64,000 nt of DNA from Streptomyces flavofungini (GTDB lineage Bacteria > Actinomycetota > Actinomycetes > Streptomycetales > Streptomycetaceae): assembly GCF_030388665.1 (NCBI RefSeq), contig NZ_CP128846.1:372001-436000 (forward strand), written 5' to 3'. Below the pieces are notes generated by a model, which worked only from the letters and a program-made list of their open reading frames with translations, did not search any database and had not been told where the DNA came from. The stretch's first letter is position 1, and each line of letters starts with the position of its first letter. Of this stretch, positions 53,725-61,397 are shown in pieces. The position numbers were made by a program, and so were the translations under genes.

Positions 53725-54669
53725 ATGAGCTCCCCCACTGGGCCCGCATCCGGCCTGCCCGTACGAATGCCGCGCCCCCGTCAGCCGGGCCGGCACCGCC
53801 GCCCGGAGCCCGTCGCGGCTCCCGAGGGCGCACCCGCGCTCGTCCTCGCCGTGCCGGGCGTCCCCAGCGTCGCCACCCGCGGCATCGCCGAGGAAGTCGT
53901 CTCCATCGCGCGCTCCGAGCTGCCCGGTCTCGACGCCAGAATCGGTTACGTCGACGGGACGGACGCCGACGCCGGCCCGTCGGCCGAGTTCCCCACGCTG
54001 CAGGCCGTGCTCGCGCACACCGCCGTGGAGCGCACCGCCCGCTACGAGCAGGCGCTGGCCGCCGGCGTCGAGGACGCCCGCCGCCCGGAGGGCCCCGTCG
54101 CCGTCGTGGTGCCCCTGCTCGCGGGCCCCGACAACGCGCTGATGCGCCGCATCCGCCAGGCCGTCATGGACAGCCGCGCCGCCGCCGAGCTGACCGACGT
54201 CCTCGGTCCGCACCCGCTGCTCGCCGAGGGCCTGCACGTGCGGCTCTCGGAGGCGGGCCTGGCCCGCGCCGACCGCGCCCGGCTCTTCACGGTCGCGACC
54301 GCGGCGGACGGCATCGTCCTCGTCACGGTCGGCGGCGAGGAGGCCGTGCAGGCCGCCGGGATCACCGGCATGCTGCTCGCCGCGCGCCTCGCGGTGCCGG
54401 TGATGGCCGCCGCCCTGGACGAGGAGGGCTCGGTCGCGGCGATCACGGAGCAGCTGCGCGGCTCCGGTTCGGCTCAGCTGGCCCTCGCCCCTTACCTGAT
54501 CGGCCCGGAGGTCGACGCGAGCCTCCTGGACACGGCCGCCAAGGAGGCGGGATGCGCCGTCGCCGAGCCGCTCGGCGCCTACCCGGCGATCGGCAAGCTG
54601 GCCCTGTCCAAGTACACGACGGCGCTGGGCATCACGCCGCAGCAGCAGTCGGGCGCGCCGGTGCACTGA
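53725..54669 (+). CDS. CbiX / sirohydrochlorin-chelatase-like protein
   Basis: A 314-residue protein with two repeats of the class II chelatase fold: ALVLAVPGVPSVATRGIAEEVV ... IGYVDG and VAVVVPLLAGPDNALMRRI, then IVLVTVGGEEAVQAAGITGML ... AQLALAPYLIGPEVD. The typical metal-binding His residues of CbiX (HGxxxP in the first strand, H in the GxHx loop) are replaced, e.g. PGVPS, so metal chelation is doubtful and another role is likely. N-terminus basic and Pro-rich. Appears leaderless. Strong terminator at 54716-54758. Confidence 0.78.
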   Translation: MSSPTGPASGLPVRMPRPRQPGRHRRPEPVAAPEGAPALVLAVPGVPSVATRGIAEEVVSIARSELPGLDARIGYVDGTDADAGPSAEFPTLQAVLAHTAVERTARYEQALAAGVEDARRPEGPVAVVVPLLAGPDNALMRRIRQAVMDSRAAAELTDVLGPHPLLAEGLHVRLSEAGLARADRARLFTVATAADGIVLVTVGGEEAVQAAGITGMLLAARLAVPVMAAALDEEGSVAAITEQLRGSGSAQLALAPYLIGPEVDASLLDTAAKEAGCAVAEPLGAYPAIGKLALSKYTTALGITPQQQSGAPVH

Positions 54670-54715
54670 CGCGCGGTCCGCGGCGGCACGAACCCGCGGC
54701 ACGCGGCACGACATC

Positions 54716-54758
54716 ACGTGAATGGCCCGCCCCCGAGTCCGGGGCGGGCCATTCACGT
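54716..54758. terminator. Very strong terminator hairpin
   Basis: ACGTGAATGGCCCGCCCC (54716-54733) pairs perfectly over 18 bp with GGGGCGGGCCATTCACGT (54741-54758), loop of 7 nt. It separates the convergent CbiX-like and lactonase genes. Confidence 0.9.
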
Positions 54759-54833
54759 ACAGCGGGTCCGCGCACGCACAGCGGCCCCCTTTCGCGCACC
54801 AGCGGAGCCCTGAACCGCCCGTGGCCGCGGTGC

Positions 54834-55874
54834 TCAGCCGAAGACGACGCAGCTCGCCGCGGGCACGTCGATCGCCCCGGCGCGGCGCGGCAGGCCCGTC
54901 CCGGTGTCCAGGGTGAACCAGGTGACGTCCCCGGAGCGCTCGTTGGCCGCGTACAGAAAGCGCCCTGAGGGGTCAATGGCCAGGTCGCGGGGCCAGGCGC
55001 CACCGCAGGGCACGGAGGCCGTCAGACGGGCACCGGTGCCCTCGCCGTCGAGTGCGAACACGGAGACGACGTCCACACCTCGGGTCGCGGTCCACAGGAA
55101 GCGGCCGTCGGGCGCGACGACGACCTCCGAGGGATAGGCGTCGCCGTCCGGCTCGGCGGGCAGCACGGGGGGCTCGGTGAGCGCCTTCAGCGTGCCGTCG
55201 GCCGGGTCCCAGGAGCACACGGTGAGGGTCGGCGTGAGTTCGTTGAGGACGTAGGCGACGCGGCCGCCGGGGTGGAAGGCGAGGTGCCGGGGCCCGGTGC
55301 CGGGGCGCAGCGCGACCTCGTGGCGCGGGATGAGCCCGGTCGGACCCGGCGTGCAAACCCGCACCGAGTCGGTGCCGAGGTCCACGCTCAGCACCCAGCG
55401 GCCGCTCGGGTCGGGCAGGACCTGGTGGGCGTGCGGGCCCTCCTGGCGCTCCGGGTCGGGCCCCGAGCCCTTGTGCTCCAGGACGCCCGCCGGGAGGGCG
55501 GCGAGGCTTCCGTCGGCGGCCACGGCCACGCTCGTGACGCTGCCGGAGCCGTAGTTGGCGGTGTGGACGAGTCCGCCGTGGACGGCGAGGTGGGTGGGGG
55601 CGGCGCCCCGCACGGGCACGGGCGCGCCGACGGGCCGGACGGCCTCCCCCGCCGTGCGGAAGGCGGCGACCGCGCCGTCGGGGGTCTCGTTCACGGCGTA
55701 GAGGGTGGCGCCGTCCGGTGACAGCGCCAGGTACGAGGGATCGGGCACGGCGTCCGTCACGCCGAGCACGCTGAGCGCGCCGGTGGCGGCGTCGAACGCC
55801 GCGGTCACGATGCCCGGCCCTCCGCCCTGCGTGAAGGACCCGATGTACGCCCGCTGCGCCTGCCCGCCACCCAC
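54834..55874 (-). CDS. Lactonase-family (6-phosphogluconolactonase-like) propeller
   Basis: A 346-residue seven-bladed lactonase-fold protein (PF10282 type). Motifs: AYIGSFTQGGGPGIVTAAFD at the N-terminus, PSYLALSPDGATLYAVNE, PHAHQVLPDPSGRWVLSVDLGTD, GPRHLAFHPGGRVAYVLNE, YPSEVVVAPDGRFLWTATRG and PRDLAIDPSGRFLYAANERSGDV. The family includes 6-phosphogluconolactonase and other sugar-lactone hydrolases; the true substrate is uncertain. The GTG at 55874 follows GAGAGGGG. No signal peptide. It is monocistronic. Confidence 0.88.
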   Translation of the reverse strand: MGGGQAQRAYIGSFTQGGGPGIVTAAFDAATGALSVLGVTDAVPDPSYLALSPDGATLYAVNETPDGAVAAFRTAGEAVRPVGAPVPVRGAAPTHLAVHGGLVHTANYGSGSVTSVAVAADGSLAALPAGVLEHKGSGPDPERQEGPHAHQVLPDPSGRWVLSVDLGTDSVRVCTPGPTGLIPRHEVALRPGTGPRHLAFHPGGRVAYVLNELTPTLTVCSWDPADGTLKALTEPPVLPAEPDGDAYPSEVVVAPDGRFLWTATRGVDVVSVFALDGEGTGARLTASVPCGGAWPRDLAIDPSGRFLYAANERSGDVTWFTLDTGTGLPRRAGAIDVPAASCVVFG

Positions 55875-55989
55875 TGCGTGCCCCTCTCGCCCCGCGCCTG
55901 GGCACCGCATCCGGGCGGCGCCGCTGAGGGCGACGCTAGCAGCTGGTCTGGACCAGTGGGGAGAGAGGCGTCTCCCTCGGCGCGCGGAC

Positions 55990-56165
55990 CCGACTTCCTC
56001 AGCCTTCGGGCGCGACCTCGCCTCCGGTCCCCGTCTCCTTCGGCGTCGCGAAAGACCCCCTTGCCGACCGTGCCGTGCCGCTCCACGTCCACCGGTCGCA
56101 GCCCCCGCCCCGCGATCCGCTCCCGCTCGGCCGCCGGATCGTCCACCCGGACGTCATCGCCTCGG
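55990..56165 (-). pseudogene. Possible VOC/glyoxalase C-terminal remnant
   Basis: The minus strand reads GDDVRVDDPAAERERIAGRG, then PVDVERHGTVGKGVFRDAEGD, which resembles the last beta-alpha-beta unit of a vicinal-oxygen-chelate protein. No start, signal or other part of the family is present. It lies just downstream of the FUSC gene. Confidence 0.35.
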
Positions 56166-56169
56166 GCGC

Positions 56170-57678
56170 TCAGGCCCCGATCAGCGGCGTACGGGGCGAG
56201 CTGCGCACCGGTGTCGCGAGTTCCAGGAGGGCCCGCTCCAGGCCGTGCAGGTGCGCGAGGGCCGGTTCGAGGGCACCGGAGTGCTTCACGGCGGCGGGAG
56301 CGGCCGGGGCCGCGAGTGCTTCCTCGGAGGCGATCAGCGCGTCGACGGCGGCCTCGACCCGTGCGCAGGCGGCGGCGAGCCGGTCGTCGCAGGAGGCTTC
56401 CGGGTCGGTGGCGATGGCCGTGAGGCTGCGGACCTGGTCGGCGCACTCGTCCAGGAGGGCGATGACCTGGCGGGCACGGACGCGACGGGCGCGCAGCGGG
56501 CTGAGGGGGTGCACCAGGGGGGCGAGGGAGAGCCGGACCCGGCCGAGGATCACTTCGAGGTCGGCGATGTGCGGGGCCGGGTCGGCCGTGGCCGAGCCGG
56601 ACAGGCGGGCCGCCGCTTCCCGGGTGCAGGCGTGCACGCTGCGCACGGCCCGCTCGATCCAGGCGTTGGTCGTGGCGTGGGTGGTGACGGGCAGGACGAG
56701 CAGCACGGCGAGCACCGCGCCGAGTGCCCCGGCCCCGGTCTCCAGGAGCCGCAGGGCGAGCAGCCCCGGATCGAGGACGCCCAGGAGGCCGTAGAGGCCG
56801 CCCGCCATCACGGTCACGGCCAGCATCATCCAGGTGTACGAGACGGCGGCCGTGTAGAAGATCCCGAAGACGCAGACGGCGACGATCACGGCGGTCGGCA
56901 CGAGGGCGCCGTGCAGCGGCAGCACGACGACGACGCCCACGGCGATGCCGATCAGCGTGCCGAGCACTCGGCGGAAGCCGCGGACCAGCGTCTCGCCGCG
57001 CGACACCGTGTTCACGAAGATCCACCAGGTGGCGCCGATGGCCCAGTACCAGCGGTCCCCGGACAGCGCGTGCCCGATGACGAGGGCGACGCCGCCGCCG
57101 AGGGTGGCCTGGACGGCCTGGCGGGTGGTGGCGCGCGCCAGGCCCCGGCGCTCGGCGAGGACGGGCACCGTGGCGGGCGGCAGCCGCCGTTCGTAGCACC
57201 ACAGGCCGAAGCGGACGGAGGACGAGGCGAGCAGGGCGATGCCGATGGCCTCGTACAGGGAGGGCAGTTGCGGGAGCTCGGTGTGCAGGAACTGCGCCGC
57301 GAAGAAGGTCATGAACGCGAAGACGCCGAGCGAGTGGCCGCGCGGCCCCCACCGGCGCGCGTACACGCCGACGCCCATGACGGCCAGGAACACCAGGTCG
57401 CGCAGGACGGGGTGGTCGTGCAGGAGGGCGGCGACGGCCAGGACGGGGAAGCCGACGACGGGCAGCAGCGCGGTGGTGACGGCCTGCCCGCGCACCGTCG
57501 TGTCGGTGACGGTGAACAGGGCGAGCAGCGCGGCGAGACCGGCGATGATGGCCGCGACGAGCGTGTGCCCGACCAGGGCGCAGACGGTGACCGCAAGGGA
57601 GATGCCGAGGACGGCCCGGGTCGCGAAGCGCAGCCGCAGCCGCCCCGGATCCGGTGCCACGAACATCGACCTCAGCAC
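56170..57678 (-). CDS. FUSC / aromatic-acid-exporter-like membrane protein
   Basis: A 502-residue inner-membrane protein. Two blocks of membrane helices are visible: about 15-140 (RLRLRFATRAVLGISLAVTV ... LLALFTVTDTTVRGQAV) and about 170-330 (QAVQATLGGGVALVIGH, WYWAIGATWWIFVNT, RGFRRVLGTLIGIAVGVVVVL). The paired RxxxTxxG repeat between them is typical of the FUSC family. A long cytoplasmic helical domain follows. Homologues export aromatic acids or other organic anions; the substrate here is unknown. The start is uncertain: GTG 57678 has the best spacing from GAGGGG; GTG 57690 and ATG 57666 are alternatives. Confidence 0.85.
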   Translation of the reverse strand: MLRSMFVAPDPGRLRLRFATRAVLGISLAVTVCALVGHTLVAAIIAGLAALLALFTVTDTTVRGQAVTTALLPVVGFPVLAVAALLHDHPVLRDLVFLAVMGVGVYARRWGPRGHSLGVFAFMTFFAAQFLHTELPQLPSLYEAIGIALLASSSVRFGLWCYERRLPPATVPVLAERRGLARATTRQAVQATLGGGVALVIGHALSGDRWYWAIGATWWIFVNTVSRGETLVRGFRRVLGTLIGIAVGVVVVLPLHGALVPTAVIVAVCVFGIFYTAAVSYTWMMLAVTVMAGGLYGLLGVLDPGLLALRLLETGAGALGAVLAVLLVLPVTTHATTNAWIERAVRSVHACTREAAARLSGSATADPAPHIADLEVILGRVRLSLAPLVHPLSPLRARRVRARQVIALLDECADQVRSLTAIATDPEASCDDRLAAACARVEAAVDALIASEEALAAPAAPAAVKHSGALEPALAHLHGLERALLELATPVRSSPRTPLIGA

Positions 57679-57895
57679 AGCTTTGTCCACCCCTCGACGG
57701 TCCCGGCGGCCGCGGCGCCCGGCCGCCGCGGGCCCGGCGCGGCGCGCGACCCGGACGGCCCGGATCGCGCGCGGCACGCATGACATGAATAAGGCGCCGC
57801 GGAATCCCGCAGCGCCATCGACGGATCCATCTCATCATTTCGAGGCCCGGTGGCTCAACTGGCGTCGTCGCGGCTGAGCCATTGGCCCAGCCGAC

Positions 57896-57953
57896 GGCCC
57901 GCAGGGTGGTGCGTCGGCGGGCCAACGGGCCACACCGACGCCGCCTGCGGGCC
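57896..57953 (-). terminator. Nested terminator hairpin
   Basis: GGCCCGCAGG (57896-57905)/CCTGCGGGCC (57944-57953) encloses GCGTCGG (57911-57917)/CCGACGC (57935-57941) and a GGCC/GGCC core. It starts 18 bp beyond the L,D-transpeptidase stop. The rest of 57679-57970 shows no other feature. Confidence 0.75.
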
Positions 57954-57970
57954 TACGCGCCGCGGTGCTC

Positions 57971-58666
57971 TCAGGTGCCGGGCTTGCGGCCGTAGACGAA
58001 GACGTCGTCGCCCTTGCGCAGCATGTTCCAGTACTTGGTGGCGTCCTTCTTGGTCATGTTCACGCAGCCGTGCGAGCCGGGCGGGGACCAGACGCTGATG
58101 CCGACCGAGTGGAAGGCCTGGCCGCCGTCGAAGAACTGGCTGTAGGGCATCGGCACGTGGTAGATGCTCGAGATGTGGTCGATGTCCCGCCAGTAGATCT
58201 TCTTCAGGCCGGTGCGGGTCTCGTGGCCGTTGCGTCCGGTGCGCACCGGCACCGGCCCGTACTTGAGGGTCTTGCCGTCCTGGATCCAGCTGAGCTGCCG
58301 GGTCAGGTCGACGCAGGCGATGCGGCCCTTGTTGACCGGGCACTTGCCGGCCTTGTTCGGGTTGTTGCCCGCCGCCTTCTGCTTGTTCATGAGGCTCATG
58401 ACGCCCCAGGTCACGGAGCCCGCGTAACCGGCGTTGGGCCTGATGCCGTGCTTGGTCTGGAAGGCCTTGATGGCCTTGCAGTCGGCACTCGACTGCCTGC
58501 CGTCCACGGGACGGCCCAGGAACTTCTCGACCTGCTTCTGATACGGCCCGGCCTGCGTCGAGCACGACGCGGCCTGCGCGGTGGTGCTCCCCAGCGCCAC
58601 CGTGAGCGGGGCCACCAGCGCGGTGATCCCCAGGGCGACGATTCCTCGTCTGCGTATGTCCCCCAC
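57971..58666 (-). CDS. Secreted L,D-transpeptidase
   Basis: A 231-residue exported protein. A Sec signal (IRRRGIVALGITALVAPLTV, cleavage near AQA at 30-32) is followed by a peptidoglycan-binding domain (YQKQVEKFLGRPVDGRQSSADCKAI...) and a YkuD catalytic domain with the full motif HSVGISVWSPPGSHGCVNM, including the catalytic Cys in SHGC. It should make 3-3 crosslinks or attach proteins in the cell wall. The GTG at 58666 follows GAGGAG. It is divergent from the Lrp/AsnC gene, without a sign of joint regulation. Confidence 0.92.
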   Translation of the reverse strand: MGDIRRRGIVALGITALVAPLTVALGSTTAQAASCSTQAGPYQKQVEKFLGRPVDGRQSSADCKAIKAFQTKHGIRPNAGYAGSVTWGVMSLMNKQKAAGNNPNKAGKCPVNKGRIACVDLTRQLSWIQDGKTLKYGPVPVRTGRNGHETRTGLKKIYWRDIDHISSIYHVPMPYSQFFDGGQAFHSVGISVWSPPGSHGCVNMTKKDATKYWNMLRKGDDVFVYGRKPGT

Positions 58667-58852
58667 TGCGGTCTGCTCCTCGTTCGTGTACGTACGCGCC
58701 GAACATGCGTGTTGGGCGTTTCGACAGCTAGACCGCCCACGAGGCCGACGCGTTGCAGCCGGAAGTGAAACAGCTCCGTAACAGCCGCGGGTCCGCCGGA
58801 CCGTTGGTACGGTCACGGTGATCACCTCGCGCACCCGGGAGACCCTCGCACC

Positions 58853-59332
58853 ATGGCCGTCGACGAACTCGACACCCGCATCCTGCGGCTCCTGCTCGAA
58901 CAGCCCCGGACGAGCGTGCGGGAGTACGCGCGCATCCTCGGCGTGGCCCGCGGCACCCTCCAGGCACGCCTGGACCGCCTGGAGCGGGACGGGGTCATCA
59001 CGGGCACGGGCCCCAAGCTCTCCCCCGCCGCGCTCGGCCACCCGGTCCTCGCGTTCGTGCACATCGAGGTGACGCAGGGGCACCTGGACGAGGTCGGGGA
59101 CGCGCTCGCGGCCGTGCCGGAGATCATCGAGGCGTTCTCGATGACGGGCGGCGGCGACCTTCTGACCCGGGTCGTCGCCCGGGACAACGGACATCTGGAG
59201 GACGTCATCCAGCGCCTGATCCAGCTCCCCGGCGTGGTGCGCACGCGCACGGAGATGGCGCTGCGCGAGCGCGTCCCGCACCGGCTGCTCCCCCTGGTGG
59301 AGTCGGTGGGCCGGGCCGCCGCCGAGAAGTAG
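58853..59332 (+). CDS. Lrp/AsnC-family transcriptional regulator
   Basis: A 159-residue regulator: N-terminal helix-turn-helix (DELDTRILRLLLEQPRTSVREYARILGVARGTLQARLDRLE) and a C-terminal RAM domain (PVLAFVHIEVTQGHLDEV ... IIEAFSMTGGGDLLTRVVA), which binds amino acids and drives octamer formation. No amino-acid pathway gene is adjacent; the HAD phosphatase gene follows by 39 bp in the same direction. Confidence 0.9.
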   Translation: MAVDELDTRILRLLLEQPRTSVREYARILGVARGTLQARLDRLERDGVITGTGPKLSPAALGHPVLAFVHIEVTQGHLDEVGDALAAVPEIIEAFSMTGGGDLLTRVVARDNGHLEDVIQRLIQLPGVVRTRTEMALRERVPHRLLPLVESVGRAAAEK

Positions 59333-59371
59333 CCGGGGGGCTGCCGGGAGGCACTTGGCATCCTGGGACAC

Positions 59372-60076
59372 ATGAGCGCCCTGAACAACATCTCGGTCAT
59401 CTTCGATCTCGACGGCACCCTCGTGGACAGCGAGCCGAACTACTTCGAAGCGGGCCGGCAGCTCCTCGCCGAGCACGGCATCCCCGACTTCACCTGGCAG
59501 GACCACGAGACGTACGTCGGCATCTCCACCCAGGAGACCCTGACCCTCTGGAAGCAGCGCTACGGCTTGAGCGCGCCGCTCCCCGACCTGCTCGCGGAGA
59601 AGAACCGCCGCTATCTGGAACTGGCCCGCGCCTCCACCCGGGTCTACCCGGAGATGCGCAAGTTCGTGGAGCGGCTGTACGACGCCGGGGTGCCGATGGC
59701 GGTGGCGTCCGGGTCGTCGCGGCAGGCCATCGAGGCGATCCTCGCGGGCACGGGCCTGGACGCCCAGCTCACGACGCTCGTCTCCGCGGAAGAGGTCGAC
59801 CGCGGCAAGCCCGCTCCCGACGTGTTCCTCGCGGCCGCATCGCTCCTTCGCGCCGAGCCCGCCGACTGCGTGGTCCTGGAAGACGCCGCGCCGGGCGCGC
59901 TCGCCGCGAAGGCCGCGGGGATGCGGTGCGTCGCGATTCCGTACGTCGCGGCGCAGGCGGACGACCCGGCGTTCGCGGCGGCGGACCTGCTGCTGCGCGG
60001 CGGCCAGGGGGAGTTCACGGCGCGGGCGGCGCTGGACTGGCTGGCGGCGGGCACGCGGGGGCCTTCGCCCGCCTGA
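59372..60076 (+). CDS. HAD-superfamily phosphatase (beta-phosphoglucomutase-like)
   Basis: A 234-residue HAD hydrolase. Motif I is FDLDGTLVDSE with nucleophile Asp12 and general acid Asp14. Motif II is AVASGSS (near 110-116), motif III Lys in RGKPAPDVF, and motif IV VVLEDAAPGALAAKAAGM. The helical cap lies between residues 16 and 85, as in phosphoglycolate phosphatases, beta-phosphoglucomutases and 2-deoxyglucose-6-phosphatases. It dephosphorylates a small metabolite or moves a phosphate. Probably co-transcribed with the Lrp/AsnC gene. Confidence 0.9.
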   Translation: MSALNNISVIFDLDGTLVDSEPNYFEAGRQLLAEHGIPDFTWQDHETYVGISTQETLTLWKQRYGLSAPLPDLLAEKNRRYLELARASTRVYPEMRKFVERLYDAGVPMAVASGSSRQAIEAILAGTGLDAQLTTLVSAEEVDRGKPAPDVFLAAASLLRAEPADCVVLEDAAPGALAAKAAGMRCVAIPYVAAQADDPAFAAADLLLRGGQGEFTARAALDWLAAGTRGPSPA

Positions 60077-60222
60077 CGCCTGTCGGCCCGGGGCACGCCC
60101 GGTCGGCGGAGCCGCCGTGTGGCCGGATCGCCGGAGCCGGTACACGGTGGTCAGTACGAGGTGTCGTCACGTGCGCCACGGGTACCTGCGAACGCACGCC
60201 ACGAAGGAACGGAGGCACGACC

Positions 60223-60471
60223 GTGAGCGAGCAGAATCCCCCGTCGGTCGGCGAGGACGGCCCCCCGGTGCCGCGGGACCTGCCCGACCAGCAGGCCTCG
60301 GCCAACGAGGACCCCTGGGACCCGGACGACGACGCGGCCCGCACCGGCAACGCACCCGACGCGCACGACGACGTACCCGACACCGACGAGGCGGGCACGG
60401 GCAGACGCGGCGCCCCGCACGCACACGGCCCCGGCCAGGACCGGCCGGTGCCGGACGAGCCCGCCGACTAG
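60223..60471 (+). CDS. Small acidic, disordered protein
   Basis: An 82-residue protein rich in Asp, Glu, Pro and Gly (e.g. ANEDPWDPDDDAARTGNAPD, HDDVPDTDEAGTG). It has no predicted fold or hydrophobic core. The GTG at 60223 follows GGAGG at 60211-60215. The gene for the 130-residue unknown protein starts 88 bp later in the same direction. Function unknown. Confidence 0.65.
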   Translation: MSEQNPPSVGEDGPPVPRDLPDQQASANEDPWDPDDDAARTGNAPDAHDDVPDTDEAGTGRRGAPHAHGPGQDRPVPDEPAD

Positions 60472-60558
60472 GCCGGGGAGCCGCCGTGGACGCGCGCACC
60501 GAACCAGGACGACGACCGCACGGACGCGCGCGGGCAACGGAGAAAGGGATGATGGGCA

Positions 60559-60951
60559 GTGAACGCAACGGGTCCGTCCTCGGCACAGGTCACGGTGGAA
60601 CTCAGTGACTGCTCCGCGCAGGACGCGGCAGCCGTCTTCGACGTCCTGCGGACCGCCTTCCCGCAGGCGTCCCCGGCCGACGGGCCCGGCAGCGCGGCCG
60701 TCCCGCCCCCGGACGCGGACGGCGGGGCGACGGTCTGGACGGAGACCTTCGACATCGTGGGCGCCGGCCGCGAGGTCCCGGAGGGCGGCGCGGGCACGCT
60801 GACGCGCCCGGTGTCCGCCGACGTCCAGGGCGGCTATCTGGCAGTGGATCAGCTGCGGACCTTCCTGGCCTCCGTGTTCGCCGTGAGCGGCGAGGGCGCG
60901 GCCTTCGGAGACCAGGAGAAGGACGTTCATCTGTGCCTCGCGAACCGTTAG
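60559..60951 (+). CDS. Unknown 130-residue protein
   Basis: A compact protein with a beta-alpha start (AQVTVELSDCSAQDAAAVFDVLRTAFPQA) and a C-terminal beta-rich part (FLASVFAVSGEGAAFGDQEKDVHLCLANR). The GTG at 60559 follows GAAAGGGATG. Small actinobacterial proteins of this form are common but unnamed. It is downstream of the acidic protein and probably shares its transcript. The final VHLCLANR strand closes the domain. Confidence 0.6.
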   Translation: MNATGPSSAQVTVELSDCSAQDAAAVFDVLRTAFPQASPADGPGSAAVPPPDADGGATVWTETFDIVGAGREVPEGGAGTLTRPVSADVQGGYLAVDQLRTFLASVFAVSGEGAAFGDQEKDVHLCLANR

Positions 60952-60984
60952 GCCGCCGCGGGCCGGGCCGGTTCGCGCCCGCCG

Positions 60985-61191
60985 TCACAGGAGGCGCGGC
61001 AGCCCCAGGTTGTTGATGAGCGGGCCTTCGACGGTGACGCCCTCGGTGACCAGGGATCCGGCGGCGGCCAGGGGCGGCAGCGGGTTCGCTGCCGCGTGTG
61101 CCGCCGGGGCGGCGGAGGCCGCGGCGGCCGGTGCGGTGAGCGAGGTCATCGCGGCGAGCGCTCCGATCACGAGGACGACGGGACGGCGCAT
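60985..61191 (-). CDS. Small secreted peptide
   Basis: A 68-residue protein, mostly a Sec signal peptide (RRPVVLVIGALAAMTSLTAP, cleavage near ASA at 25-28) and a short mature part ending EGVTVEGPLINNLGLPRLL. Mature length is about 35 residues, with no Cys. It is not a chaplin, rodlin or SapB-like peptide by motif. ATG at 61191 after AAGGTGG. Its role is unknown; it might coat the cell surface. Confidence 0.65.
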   Translation of the reverse strand: MRRPVVLVIGALAAMTSLTAPAAAASAAPAAHAAANPLPPLAAAGSLVTEGVTVEGPLINNLGLPRLL

Positions 61192-61346
61192 GGAACCACC
61201 TTGTTCTTCAGGGGAGTCACGCCCTTGAGACGTGGCTCAAGGGGCCGCCCGGTCCTTCCCGGGCGGCGAGATGGCTGCCCGTGCCGGTGGGCGGGTATGC
61301 GGGATGTCCCTCGTACGAGGCCGATCACGACGAGCGGAGAGCAAAA

Positions 61347-61383
61347 GGGGAGTGGGACGGCGCCGTGCGCCCTCCCACTCCCC
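61347..61383 (-). terminator. Intrinsic terminator of the GH65-like gene
   Basis: TCCCACTCCCC (61373-61383) and GGGGAGTGGGA (61347-61357) form a perfect 11-bp stem with a 15-nt GC-rich loop. On the minus strand the stem is followed by TTTT, a classical intrinsic terminator, 15 bp after the stop codon. Confidence 0.8.
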
Positions 61384-61397
61384 TCACCCACGTTCCG

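Noticed and set aside
55805..57925. A 706-codon minus-strand frame over the FUSC gene
   Set aside because: A different frame of the same strand gives the membrane protein; this one is Arg/Pro-rich and only its 3' part has a VOC-like fragment.
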